Source: Notospermus geniculatus (lineage: Eukaryota; Nemertea; Pilidiophora; Heteronemertea; Lineidae). From it: a stretch of 64,000 nucleotides of DNA. The stretch covers positions 179,751-243,750 of the forward strand of contig NMRB01000690.1 of the NCBI GenBank assembly GCA_002633025.1. Reading direction: 5' to 3'. The translations under genes and the position numbers were made by a program. The notes under the pieces are model-generated. The model did not search any database, was not told the origin of the DNA, and was given only the letters and a program-made list of their open reading frames with translations. Within the stretch, counting starts at the first letter, position 1. Every line of letters starts with the position of its first letter. Positions 23,997 to 35,093 of this stretch are shown piece by piece.

Positions 23997-25285
23997 ATGG
24001 AAGTCATCGCCCACTTCTTTCGCGAAATTTTGCCAAATTACCTGAAAAATCTACCGATCCCATCATCATTCGGCGGTTTTGCGTCGATGACAGGTAGCCT
24101 CCTCTCTATTGCCAATTTACAATGTTTGATCATGAGGTGACTTCCCATGCTTCTCCCACAACACTTCACTTTTGATCGTAGGTTGTCACAGTTCCAGCTG
24201 AGTTCGACACCGGATTTGGGTTTTATACACAACTCAGGTCATTTCACTTTTTGAGCTGTGTGTGGCGAATTGATGACTAGCGCCTAATTAGCCTATCTTC
24301 TTTTCGGACTCGTCCATTTTTGATAAATTGTCATGGGTCTCTTCAGCAACTTGCAAGGTACATATTAGTTGCTTTTGAGAAATTCTTTTGCTAAATAATG
24401 AGTCCTTGTTGGTGACCCCTGGATGACTTCTCTGTGGCTGTGCACCACTCTCTACAGGGTGGCCCAGAAAAGTCCCTCAAACAAATAGTATTTCAGTTGT
24501 TTACCTATTGCTTGATTGAAGATTTTTCTGGGCCACCCTGTAAGGCCTAAGAGAGGGTGGTGAGTAGTGGCCTAGTGAAGCCATCATAGTATTTTTGAAT
24601 GATGCTTTGCTTGCGCCTATAATTAGGCCTAGGTAGGTCGGAATGGAGACTAGGTGGCGCTCTGGAGAGTCGAGTTTGAGTGGATGGATTTGGACAGAAG
24701 TGGGTACACCCTCTACAAGATGACTAAGGTCAGGAGTTTTTCAAATTTCTTATACCACTTTTTCCTTGCAGGAAAGGACTGGCTGGCTCTTGTCCCCTTA
24801 GTTGGAACCATTTCATTCGTAATCTTCATCACTGCTAGGGCCTTTGTCCCTGCAGAATGCTCTGCAAAGAAAGGGTGCGTCAACCATAATGTAAAGAAGG
24901 ATCAACAAAAAGTTGCAGATACTGTTGACATCGAAGACATTGGTGAGAAAGCAGCATTCTGTAGGTGTTGGAGGTCCAAGAAGGTGGGTATTGTCTCTCA
25001 GTGTTGTCTCCAATATATCTCCTCAGGATGGTTGCCTCCCAGTGTTTGCCAAGACAGGTTGGTTCCTCCTCTCTCTATGATCTACTTTCTTCCACAGTCA
25101 CTTGGAGAAGATTGAGTCACACGAATGTCTCCAAGTTCCTGACCAAGACCATGGCCCATGTACTCCATGCTAATGCTTGTTATTATCTTTTTTTCCAGTT
25201 TCCATACTGTGATGGCTCTCACAATCAGCACAACAAGGAATGTTGTGATAATGTTGGGCCTTTGGTCATCAAGCGATCCTCATAA
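23997..25285 (+). CDS. CISD2: CDGSH iron-sulfur domain-containing protein 2, complete
   Basis: Three exons (23997-24093, 24772-24983, 25199-25285) join in phase to 131 residues; human CISD2 has 135. Exon 1 gives [20 protein letters not shown], matching the CISD2 N-terminus and absent from CISD1. Exon 2 supplies the single membrane anchor (about residues 38-60, [20 protein letters not shown]). The CDGSH cluster motif [16 protein letters not shown] spans exons 2 and 3 with all three Cys and the His ligand present, followed by NVGPLVIK. In the family, a dimer anchored in the ER and outer mitochondrial membrane holds a redox-active 2Fe-2S cluster and affects Ca2+ handling and autophagy. An in-frame upstream ATG at 23880 would add 39 residues without homology, so I prefer 23997. 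Confidence 0.95.
24333..24357 (+). CDS. Possible alternative first exon of CISD2
   Basis: ATGGGTCTCTTCAGCAACTT begins a 25-bp segment ending AAG|GTACAT. Its phase joins exon 2 exactly, which would give [13 protein letters not shown] and a 107-residue protein lacking the normal N-terminal arm, close to the length of CISD1 (108). The in-frame ATG and compatible phase could be chance. There is no transcript evidence. Confidence 0.3.
24455..24540. mobile_element. Mariner-like MITE, 86 bp
   Basis: Terminal inverted repeats CAGGGTGGCCCAGAAAA and TTTTCTGGGCCACCCTG are perfect. TA flanks both ends (24453-24454, 24541-24542). It lies in CISD2 intron 1. Confidence 0.88.
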
Positions 25286-26580
25286 AGACAATTCCAGTTC
25301 CCTGTGTGATATTAATTAACAGTTCATCATGATCTCCCCTTCCGGAAACTAGCTGTCTCTTGACTCACTAAAGCTAGCACACCTGACACAGGGCTTCTGC
25401 AACAAATGTCACCAAGACTCGGAGACATGACAAGAACTCAAAGGAAAACCAACATTCTGGGTTATTTCATACTCATTCTTGATATCTCCAAATGTACCGG
25501 TAAATGAAACTTCCCTCATGGCGAAAGCCTTGCCAGCTCTGTGATTTCCCTGGTAGTGGTGACTCGTCTGATAATGAGTCCTGCATTTAATCTATGCAAT
25601 ATGGCTTAAATGATGTGGCATATTACTCTTTATAACTTGGCTTCTTATTCTGAAAGTTGCTATGCTTGATTGCTTCATGCTGAAGTGAAGGCCTGAACAA
25701 ACTTGGGACTGATGAACATTAGAAAATAGATAGGCCTATGTATGTCTGACTTACATCTAGACATCTCACACTGGTTTACCTGACAGGCAAAGCTAGTATA
25801 TTCTGCACTGTAGAACTTGGTAGTTGCAAAAATACTGGTAGCAAGTTAACTGGCATTATTGAGGTAGAGTTGATTCTGTTCTTGCATGATATTTTAATAT
25901 TGGGTGGTAGGAATACAACAAGTATACAGTGTGAATTGTGCTAAATATTGGATGAAAAATTGACAGGTAAATGTGCTGTTAAATCTGTATATCACTCACA
26001 TTTGAAGATTCTGTACAGATACTCATTTTTTGTTGTTCAATACATGTCCAAGATGTCAGAGTATCAGTCTAGTGCTTTAGATACATGTACCACCTATATA
26101 TGTATGTAGGTTGTCATCTGCTATGCATAATGCATTGCAATGTTGCTGATTGTAGAAATAGTTCGGGAAATAGTTGTTGCAGTATTATTACCAAAGAGGT
26201 AATCAAATCACTGTGTAATAGTGTAAACATGCATACATTGGCTTTTATTGTGATATTTACATCATTTTGTGCCAACAGCCATGACAGATGTAAATATGAC
26301 TTGCATAGTCAAGAATGGCTGCTAGATCTAGTTAGTGAGTGCATGTATGAGAAGAGAAATTGACGACTGCTCTTGGAATACTTGACCTTAGAATGCAGGA
26401 TTTGATATCAAGAAACAAAAGCACCCACCCACCCACCTGACAGCGTTTCTTCTTGGCTAACATGGCTAATATAAAAATGATTGGAATCTTCCATGTGATG
26501 TGATGATTTAAGTATGACTTTGATAACAAAAAAGAAAAGAAATAAAAAAGGCTAATAATGGCAATGATAAATAAAAGTAG
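25286..26580 (+). other. Probable CISD2 3' UTR
   Basis: No gene is seen between the CISD2 stop and two AATAAA signals at 26541-26546 and 26570-26575. The AT-rich stretch is consistent with a 1.3-kb 3' UTR. No nearer AATAAA was noticed. Confidence 0.5.
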
Positions 26581-27160
26581 TCTTATAGTGATAACTTCTT
26601 TGTGTAATTTGCTTCTATCTGGAATTCAACTTGGTCTACTGGTTGGTATATTGAGTTGAAACCCTCGTCGACACCACTACATTGGGTGCTTACTGTACAT
26701 TACTAATATGCGTAGCTTAAAAGTGCTGTTATTATGACCTGGAGTGAAAGATGAACATAAGAACATTAGTCAATGATAATAACAGCCCTTCCGTCAGTCC
26801 GTCACACTCATCCGTTTCATGAGATGCATGCAGTTCCATTACCGGTAGGAAATATCGTCAGTTATTTGGGACAGTCTACAGAATGACACTCGTTAATAAA
26901 TGTCCCTGCCATGGCGTTTGCTTTGTCTCTCCACCTTCTACAAGTGCAAAGCTCCCGAAGGCCACCGCGAAATGTCCTGTTTCATCCCCCCTCACGTCGT
27001 CATCGGGCAAGAGATCAGGCGTTCGCGTTGGTCTTCTCGGAGCTCTCTATTCTCTCACGCCGCATTACGTTGGCCTACTTATCATGAAACGAAAAAACAG
27101 CTATCAAAATTCAGTTTCTTGCATTGCAGAGACATGCAAAGTTCGTCTAAACCGTCCACT

Positions 27161-28297
27161 TTAGGAGGTATCCTCGCCAGAATTAGTCTCATTCTTTTCG
27201 CCACAACAGAATTTCTTCATCATTTTCTTCAAAGATCGACGAAATCTCTCGTTAAACAAAAGGACGTAGAAATTCAACTGGATATGTGCGGTCGATACAA
27301 AATAGGCTGTCTTGAAACTGGCACGGTACGGGAAAAAATCCTTTTGACGACGATCGCTGAAGACATACCAGATGCGTTGGAGTGGTATAGCCAAGTGAAT
27401 CAACATGAATAAGAATGACACATGGAGAACCATCGGAATCGTCGATGTTTCCTCCACGTTGCTTCTCCTCGTAGCCGCAACTTTCCTCCTCTCCGACTGT
27501 TTGCGAATCATCACAGCGATTGTCACCAATATGATGACCCACGGCATCGCGAGGTCCACGACATAAAACGCCCATTCCGCCGCAACCAATACCAGGTGCA
27601 GTAATGCACTTTGGGTAAATTTACAGGAAGATAATGCGTGTCCAAGGTTATTTCTTTCATTTATGAATGTCATTGAAAAGATTTGTGGTGCCAACAACAT
27701 CACATGGATGATAAAGTTGCCGAAAAGGAACTGCTTGGCTCTTTTCTTGGTACAACACGTCTTAATCCGGGCCGGGAAGAAAATAGTCACGAGACGGTCA
27801 AGATTGATGAAAACGATGCACCACGCCGCCATGAAAGATGGTGTCTCGCTGGCGGTGATCAACTGGCAAAATATCGTCCCCCAAGATTGGATTAGTTTGT
27901 TTGCATGATACATGACTAAACACATGACATGATGTACGTTATCAAGCAAGCAGACGACGGCCAAGATCTTGAAGTGAAGAGCCAAAACTGATTCTCGCGG
28001 GTTTGTCCAACCCCGATGGAATGTCAACCACAAAAAGGTGTTCCCGACGCTGCCGAGTATGATAAGAAGAACGGGTAAATAGAGTGTCAATACTCGAAAC
28101 CAGATCACATAGACGTAGTCTCCGTCAGAACCGCTGTGCCCAGAAGAATTCGTTCCAGATGGGGGAGGATTCATTCTTGCAGGTTTCTTCCTTATCAAAA
28201 TGGTGTCGGTGAAGTTCAGAACAAAGCCGTCTAATCTGCGACGCGTATAGGGTACCACTACTAGAGCGCCAAGCTCATGGACTCTTGATATCCTCAA
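27161..28297 (-). CDS. Intronless class A-like G protein-coupled receptor
   Basis: One open frame of 378 codons with seven hydrophobic segments: about 62-90, 106-130, 144-172, 188-210, 238-264, 287-312 and 328-349. Class A landmarks are GSVGN (TM1), LAVVCLLD (TM2), Cys144 with Cys225 for the extracellular disulfide, Pro252 in TM5 and a basic helix 8 with a Cys pair (364-365) suited to palmitoylation. Odd features: DRY is LDRLV, TM4 lacks its Trp, TM6 lacks CWxP and TM7 reads LNFYVLLF instead of NPxxY. Met42 (28174) is a likely true start: it gives a short N-terminus with an N-S-S glycosylation site at Asn50, as in peptide receptors. The ligand is unknown; the intronless layout suggests a retroposed or lineage-expanded orphan receptor. 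Confidence 0.88.
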   Translation of the reverse strand: MRISRVHELGALVVVPYTRRRLDGFVLNFTDTILIRKKPARMNPPPSGTNSSGHSGSDGDYVYVIWFRVLTLYLPVLLIILGSVGNTFLWLTFHRGWTNPRESVLALHFKILAVVCLLDNVHHVMCLVMYHANKLIQSWGTIFCQLITASETPSFMAAWCIVFINLDRLVTIFFPARIKTCCTKKRAKQFLFGNFIIHVMLLAPQIFSMTFINERNNLGHALSSCKFTQSALLHLVLVAAEWAFYVVDLAMPWVIILVTIAVMIRKQSERRKVAATRRSNVEETSTIPMVLHVSFLFMLIHLAIPLQRIWYVFSDRRQKDFFPYRASFKTAYFVSTAHIQLNFYVLLFNERFRRSLKKMMKKFCCGEKNETNSGEDTS

Positions 28298-29258
28298 AGG
28301 TACAGATCAGTTGTTCTGGACTTGCTCTCCTCAAAGAAATGTCACCAATGCAGAAGATAATATCAGCAAATTCCTACAAGACGGTTCACAAGAAAGGGAA
28401 GTCGACAACCTTCCCAAGCACGTATGGCTTCCTCAATGCTCTAAGATGAAATGTTGCCCATCTGAAGTCGTCATTGGCGACACCCAATATGCCGCCGTCA
28501 AGTGACGGTCCTAGTCTCTCCCTTGTTTATTCATGACATTCAATTAGCAAATGGTATCACAGCCCGAGATACAACTGCTGCCCTCATCACAATGGTAAAC
28601 AGAAAGTTAGGGGCCCCGGTGTCAAGTTACTACGCCATTGGGTGTGTCCACTCTCAGGCTTATCATCGGAATAGACTCTAAACTGCGATAGTCGTAGCAT
28701 GGCGCTGTCCTCAGCAGCATGCAGTAACAATATTTGTTGTTGGTCCTCCCATCCGTTGGATGAGAGCCGATTGTCGGGGGACACCATATCTAATTCTAAA
28801 TGTTATTCTAGTGAGAGTCTCCGTTGTTTGTAGCCTGAGTGTTGCGTGTGGATCGAGATTCCATTTCAACTTATTTATTCTTGGGGCGTGTTGCAATGCC
28901 ACCCGTGTTCCTGGTGCAGACGGACGACATGACGTAGGCCTACCGGTAGATACCTCAAACTCTTCTGCACTTGTTTGTCAGACGAAGCCGCTCGCCTCTT
29001 GATAATCTGTTGGGAGTTTCCTTGACCAACATGCCAACGAAAGTTTTTAAAAAAGATTTTATTATATATACATAGTTTATTGATTAATCTGCACGATTTT
29101 AGCTATAATACAACGTCGTCTTCTACGTCTTTATAGTGGTTGAGATCTGGCACATTTACACTGTGCGTATATACCTGAAATGGGCATTCTATCATCGATG
29201 CCGATTATGATGTAACCGTGAAGTCACTAAATCTGAAACTCTGATGATCATAGATAGA

Positions 29259-29672
29259 ACACCAACAACCAACCATTGTTGGGAACTCGAATGTAGGCTA
29301 CACCAACAACCATGTAGGCTACACCAACAACGGCCGACCATTGTTCGCCGCTGAAGTCAAGTAGATGTAGCCTACACCAACAAACAAACAAACAAACAAC
29401 CAATCATTGTGCGGAAGTCGAGCAGAAAAACACCAACAACCAACCATTGTTCGCGTCGGAAGTAAAGTAAATGTACACCAACAACAACCTACCATTGTTC
29501 GGAAGTCAAGTAGATGTACACCAACAATTAACCATTGTTCGGAAAGTCGAGTAGATGTACACCAACAATTAACCATTGTTCGGAAAGTCGAGTAGATGTA
29601 CACCAACAACCAACCATTGTTCAGAAGCCGAGATGTAGCCTACACCAACAACCAACCATTTTCGGAAATGAA
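29259..29672. repeat. 41-bp minisatellite
   Basis: About nine imperfect copies of a unit near 41 bp containing ACACCAACAACCAACCATTG, TTCGGAAGTCGAG and TAGATGT. Two adjacent copies (about 29519-29600) are identical. An ACAAACAAACAAAC run lies at 29378-29397. It sits 105 bp beyond the stop of the death-domain gene, so it may be within that gene's 3' UTR (AATAAA on the minus strand at about 29050 and 29078). It is not CRISPR: spacers are absent and the unit drifts. Confidence 0.85.
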
Positions 29673-29776
29673 GTAGAAAAAGTGGCCAAGTCAGCCAAAG
29701 AGATATGGGTCGATAACGTGCATGATCACTGTGACAAACATCCTTCTCACACTGATATGACCAGGTAAAACAGGAC

Positions 29777-31727
29777 CTACACCTTATGCGCTGCTCGTAA
29801 CTGATCGTAACGTTCCACCTCTTTGAAATAAGGAATAAGGTAGTCAGCAAGAAAGGGTGGAGGCACTGCTTCATGTACAACCTCCACGACAGGTGGCGCT
29901 AACCTTTCCTCGACCTCATCCAAGATATCCTGTCGTTTGATCTTGATCAAAGTATCCTTGAGATCTTGTAACCTTGCTCGTCTGTGAAAGCGTCGCCAAC
30001 TGTAGAAGCTCCGCATGGCTTGATCTCTGTGACCGTCACGGGGGTTCGATTGGACAATATGGGTGATGTCCGATTCGATGTTGAGTTCCCCACGGGTTGG
30101 TTCGAAGGGTAACTCGCGATAAACACGGCACCAATCCTTACCAATGGTGTTTGCTATCACATGACAGGCCCGAAGTAGTTGATCTGAAACAAAAAGGAGA
30201 GATCATCGACACTGCAGCTGCATTGGAAACTGAGACAACTACTGGACGTGCCATATAAGTGCGCAGGAGCGAACTCACTTTGTCGAGGCAGATGGACCCC
30301 GACGGCGCTACAACAATGGTGAAAATGGTAAAACTTCACAGCTTACTTTTTTCCTTCTTCTCCTGTTCATGATGTCCACTCCTTGGCGTCTTGATTTCAA
30401 TGGGTATGGAATAAAACATCTTTTCCAACATTTCAGGACTCGTCTTGTGCAGGTAGATCTTCTTGGCCAACTCGTAGGAGTCGAGAATACCACCAAGATC
30501 TCTCTCCACCTTCTCCGTCTCCTTCTCAGCCTCCGCTAGCTCCTTCTTCACCCGTCCCATTTCGTTATCCGCCAGGAGTAACTTATCAATCCTGTTCTGC
30601 GTCCTGTTCAACTTGCTGTTCAAATGGTCAAGTTTCCGCTGCAGCAGAGGCATCTCGTCCTTCATCTCCTTGATCTCTGACGTCACTTCATCCATCTTTT
30701 CATTGAACACGACCACCTCCAGACGATCATGGTCGCGTTTCAGTTCAGCTTTCCTGAATTTTTTGATCTCGAGGTCAACTCTTTTCTCGTTCATTTCACG
30801 GCGCAACATCTCGTCTGCGACGAGACAGTTCGTCTCTTGTGTCCTGAGCTGCGTAAGTTCTTTTGATCGAGATGCATGTTCAGCGTCAATCAGTTTCATT
30901 TTATATTGCGCATGATAGCACTTCTCATGCAGTTCTCGCGAGAGTTTAGAAAACTTAGCGCGTTCCTGTTCAAGATCAGTGACATCATTTTTTATGAACG
31001 TTGCATAATTTTCATCAGCGTCGATCCATGTCGTCAAAATATCGCACGCATCTCGTAGATTCTCGCATGTCTGCGGGAACATCAGAAGAAAGGGGAGCTG
31101 TTCGCATTCGCATCGTGAGGCAATGTGCCTGGCGTGTGAACCAAAAACCGGACTGTTAAGGACGAGAACTTCTCCCTGAAATTTGTAAGGCATTAGCCTT
31201 ATCTGTTCAGTCAGTTTCTTAATCGTTTCCCGCCATTTCATGCTGTTGGTCGTGTAATGAATTGCGGTGTCCAGCGGCGGGTCACGTGACAAATCGTAAA
31301 ACGACAAGCAGTACTTCCCCAGGATGGCCGCCGACTCGCGAACAATCGAAATCGCTTTCTCAAAGCGATCCGGAACGGTCTCAAGCACTTTCATAATGCA
31401 CTGTTTCATTTTCGTCATGTGCTTTTGATCAACCACGAATCTCCTCCCAGGAAGCGCTATCCGTACTTCTATCTGTTCGATCAGTCTAGTCGTGGTCAAT
31501 TCAGGTATCTTGGCCCCGGCCAGCACAGCTTTCAGTGACGATGTCCACGAGTCTATTTCCTCGTAAATATCCTTGTGGGGTGCTATGAATTCCATCTCCA
31601 CCTTCGTCACACATTCTTTTGCCTCCTTTATGGATTCCCGTAACGTCTTCCTGATGGCGTGCAGTGACCTTGGCGGCGACTCCCCAAGGTCACCTAAAGT
31701 TATCTTTCGTGGTGAATCTGACGGCAT
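29777..31727 (-). CDS. Coiled-coil protein with C-terminal death domain
   Basis: Two exons, 31727-30347 (1381 bp) and 30183-29777 (407 bp), join in phase (AAA A|GTAAGC … TTTGTTTCAG|AT) to 595 residues. Residues 1-250 are helical without a family I can name. Residues about 255-430 form a charged coiled coil (heptads in QRKLDHLNSKLNRTQNRIDK and KELAEAEKETEKVERDLGG). Residues about 461-555, in exon 2, fit a six-helix death domain: LLRACHVIANTIGKDWCRVY, LNIESDITHIVQ, MRSFYSWRRF and IKRQDILDEVEERL, with the core Trp and Arg-rich surface. Death domains assemble adaptor complexes in apoptosis and innate immunity. Coiled-coil/death-domain proteins of unknown role are expanded in invertebrates. The function here is not known. 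Confidence 0.85.
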
Positions 31728-31739
31728 CTCGACGTTCTT

Positions 31740-32480
31740 CTAGCTTACATCTGGGCAGTTGTGCCCCGGGAGCTGTGCTTCAAATATGACTGCCTTTTAT
31801 CTAGAAAGAGATAAAAAAGACACGTCTGAACAAGATACATGTGTGGACAGGAATTCGAGCGAGGAATGCAACAACAGAGACAATGAGAGTCAAGTCCCAC
31901 TGGACCAATCTCCCGATGACATCATGAAATATTGATGGAGGGCAAGTCATGCATTGTTGGTTGCATAAAACAGAAAAAATTATGTGTTTTACCTACATAC
32001 ACCCATTTGTTATGCATATAGTATGGAAATCTATTGATTACAAAAAGTCCAAAGCAGGTGCTCCTGATTGCTACAAAAGGAGATATATCAATCACCAGAA
32101 CCTCGAAAGCACTCGAGACCGCGAAAACAGATTACCTGACGTATGACGTGAAATACTCTTTTCGCGTCCATTAGCTCCCATCTGTTTATTCCCACCAACA
32201 ATTAAGTGGACAATTGACGAGGAAACGGTAAATACCGATAGCATAGCAACCTGGTGAAACTGGTGAATGTGCGGGAAAACAACACGTCGGACTTCGCACT
32301 CCTCTGACTGGTGGTGCACGCACTCCAGCACCGTGAAATCGCCAAATCCACCGATGTGAACTGTCTGGCGGTGCCCGAAAACGTCATGATGTAACATGCT
32401 TTGATTGGTCGAACGCGTGGCAGCTGACTCAGTCATTGGTCTACATTTGTTCGGTGCCCCGCCCTCAGTGGGTCATGCAC
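31740..32480 (-). promoter_or_regulatory. Promoter and 5' UTR of the death-domain gene
   Basis: A non-coding exon is likely: donor ACGTCAG|GTAATC at 32135-32136 and acceptor TCTCTTTCTAG|ATAAAAGG at 31803, upstream of the ATG at 31727. Upstream, on the minus strand, are two ACCAATC/ACCAATG boxes (NF-Y type). On the plus strand between them (about 32421-32431) is GCAGCTGACTCAGTCA's complement, TGACTGAGTCAGCTGC, a Maf/AP-1-type site. A GC-rich GGGCGGGGC lies at about 32457-32465. Transcription start near 32400 is inferred. Confidence 0.5.
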
Positions 32481-34769
32481 TCTGATTCGATCTTGGGAAC
32501 TGGCTATTCCGACTCACGGGCAACGGAATGAAACGGTTTGGATGCGAAGTATCCGAGCCTTTCCTCAGCACATGAACAGATGAATAAATTGTGACTTTTG
32601 AAGAAAACCCTTCCAGGGAGCATGAATCAAATCAAACTTTTCAGGACTGTACACCGATCGCCAAATCGAAAAAGTGAGCCTACCTCAATCTCATCAAATG
32701 CTATGGCTTATCAAATCTCCCACCCATCAAAACGATTTACGCCTAATTGTCCACTATGTGACACGAAAAATCCTTGTGGCGAAGGTTGAACAGTGTAGCT
32801 TGCGTTCGTTCCGCGATACCTGATAACTTTGATTGAACACGTCATTGGAATTCTCATATAACCTATCAATTCTATTTACCCAGCGTCTAACAAATAATTT
32901 GCGTTTTATTGGCAAGACATTCATTGCCAAGGTTCATACCCTCCCAATGACGTTGTCCTCAAATACATCTAGCAATAAAAAGTTGGATGGAATTAGGAAC
33001 ATAAAGAAGAGAAAGGTAATATGGCGCTCACGAAATAGTTAGACCAGAGGCCATGCTGGGCGAGACGTGATATAAATAACATTGAACAATTCAGCTAATC
33101 AGTGGTTGCTTTCGTTGGCAAGGTTTGGATATTTCTGAAAAGGTCTGCGTTGGAATTGACTGTTTATCATGAAAACACGAAGAAAGTTTTAAACAAACTT
33201 TAATTGCATGCTTATTAGGGAAGTATTTATATACGAACGATACAATTTATTTGGAATTCTTTGCTTTAACCGCGGAAGAATGGTTGGTGTTGGCTGTCAC
33301 GCGTTGGTTGGGGCGTGCGAGTGAGAAACGGTGCGGCATAAAGGCGCTAAGGCATTGTCCATGCTTGGCCTAGTGATATTGGAATGTGGCACCAATTTGA
33401 TCAGAAAGAACACTGGTTTGTCAACCTAGTGCAAAATGCCACCGAAGACAACATCAGAGTAAAAAAGGGAGGATTTGATCCGCTTTTAAAAAGTAGCGAC
33501 CAATAAAGATCTGCATTGATAAGAAACCACCCTTACCTGCAAAGTTTGCCAAGTCCTACTCGCTTCGAATCAAATTCTATTTTGACCCGAGATCATTGAT
33601 TTGCTGTTTCGGTCTTGTTTGCATTGAAGATAAACTTTTATGTTCATGTTTAACTTTATAAGGCCGAAATGTCAAAATTAGCCCATGGATTGAGATATTG
33701 GTCATCCATCATCGGAATTGAAGTGTCACGTGTCGACAAATCGAAGAGGGGAAGAATGTGACGAAAACCATGAAGACACCATAATCAAAATGAATGGTGC
33801 CAAAATGAGAAATTGGTTATTCTAGGAAAGTGGCATACGAATGTAGGCTACGCCATTTGTGCATTGAACACCAGAGACTCGTTGGCAAAGTGTTCGCGGC
33901 AGTGCGCCTGCGCGCGGATGACCAACGTCGAGGACCAACGTCGACAAGTCAGGTGTTCAGGGCGGGCCTTCACTGGAGCACACCGTCAAAGTTTGGTTGA
34001 CTTATCATGTCCCAAGAATGGAATTTCTAGTTCTTGACCCATTGGTCCGACATTTAATCGAGCAGATTAGCATTTGAGGAAAAAAAATTCGAAAGTGAAA
34101 ACAACATTTTCAGACGATAAACACGCCATGTGTGGGCAGAAAACAACAAACGTCCGATCACAAAATCGTTCTGTCAATGACCTTCGTTATTGTTTGTGGA
34201 ATTTCTAGTCTGGGTGGGTTGTGTATCATAGTTTGCACAACATTTCTTCAGCGACAAAAACCTGATGCCCATACATGTACTAAGGTATGACTAACTTTCA
34301 CTGTTTTCCTTAGAGATTATGGAACCAAATACAAAACGCTAAACTGCGAACAATTCACTGAATCGACTTTGGTAAGGAGACGGAAAACGGGGGAATTTGG
34401 GATCAACTTCTAGTATCTCTAAAGCCAATAAACATACGACAAATCTATGATAAAATAGCGACACGATAGGCCTATATACTCACTTTTCATTTAAAACAGG
34501 TATGACATACCGGTATAGCCTTTGTATATGACCCAAATCAAAAATAGAAATCGAACTTCGAATAATGTCTGAACTTCAACTGGACTGTCACTCCTTCAAT
34601 TGGCGCTAAAGATGACCTGGTAAGACGTGTGAAATAAGGTTCATTCGGGTCCTGTTTATTTGCACAGCTAACTGCTGTGTATGCAGTGCGAATATTTTCT
34701 TGCATGCACGTGCAGCTAATTTATTCATGCCCACCGATAAGCATGTCTCGATGTAACGGAGTCGCTGCC

Positions 34770-34822
34770 AGATGTCTCGGTAGCTCAATCAGCTAGAGCG
34801 TTCGCCGCAGGTCCCGGTTCCC
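34770..34822 (+). mobile_element. Truncated tRNA-like SINE head
   Basis: TCTCGGTAGCTCAATCAGCT followed by AGAGCGTTCGCCGC is the 5' half of a tRNA-type promoter (A box TAGCTCAATCAG). It runs into AGGTCCCGGTTC and then a T-rich tract instead of a B box and body. It is a dead fragment. Confidence 0.55.
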
Positions 34823-35056
34823 CTTTTTTTCGCCGCTTTTCCTGTCTTTTTTTCTTTTCCTGTCTTTTTTCTTTTGGCTTTTTTTGTTATTGAAAGTACT
34901 CGGACGGAACGTGGTCATTGTTAGACAATTTTAGTGGGCAATTTTCAGGGTGTTTGTCGTCCAGGAAAATTAGGAAATTAGAATGAATAATCTACNTGTT
35001 CGGTCTACAAGCACATTAGCTTGCACCGTCATACAGTATGACGGATTAGGTCCAAT

Positions 35057-35093
35057 CTTGGAGGAATTATACTGACAGTATAATTCCTCCAAG
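35057..35093. repeat. Perfect 16-bp hairpin with 5-base loop
   Basis: CTTGGAGGAATTATAC, loop TGACA, then GTATAATTCCTCCAAG. It is flanked on both sides by GGTCCAAT-like copies (35050-35056 and 35094-35100), which look like a small target duplication. It is intergenic. Confidence 0.7.

Noticed and set aside
29259-29672. CRISPR-like array
   Set aside because: Eukaryotic sequence, continuous minisatellite units without unique spacers.
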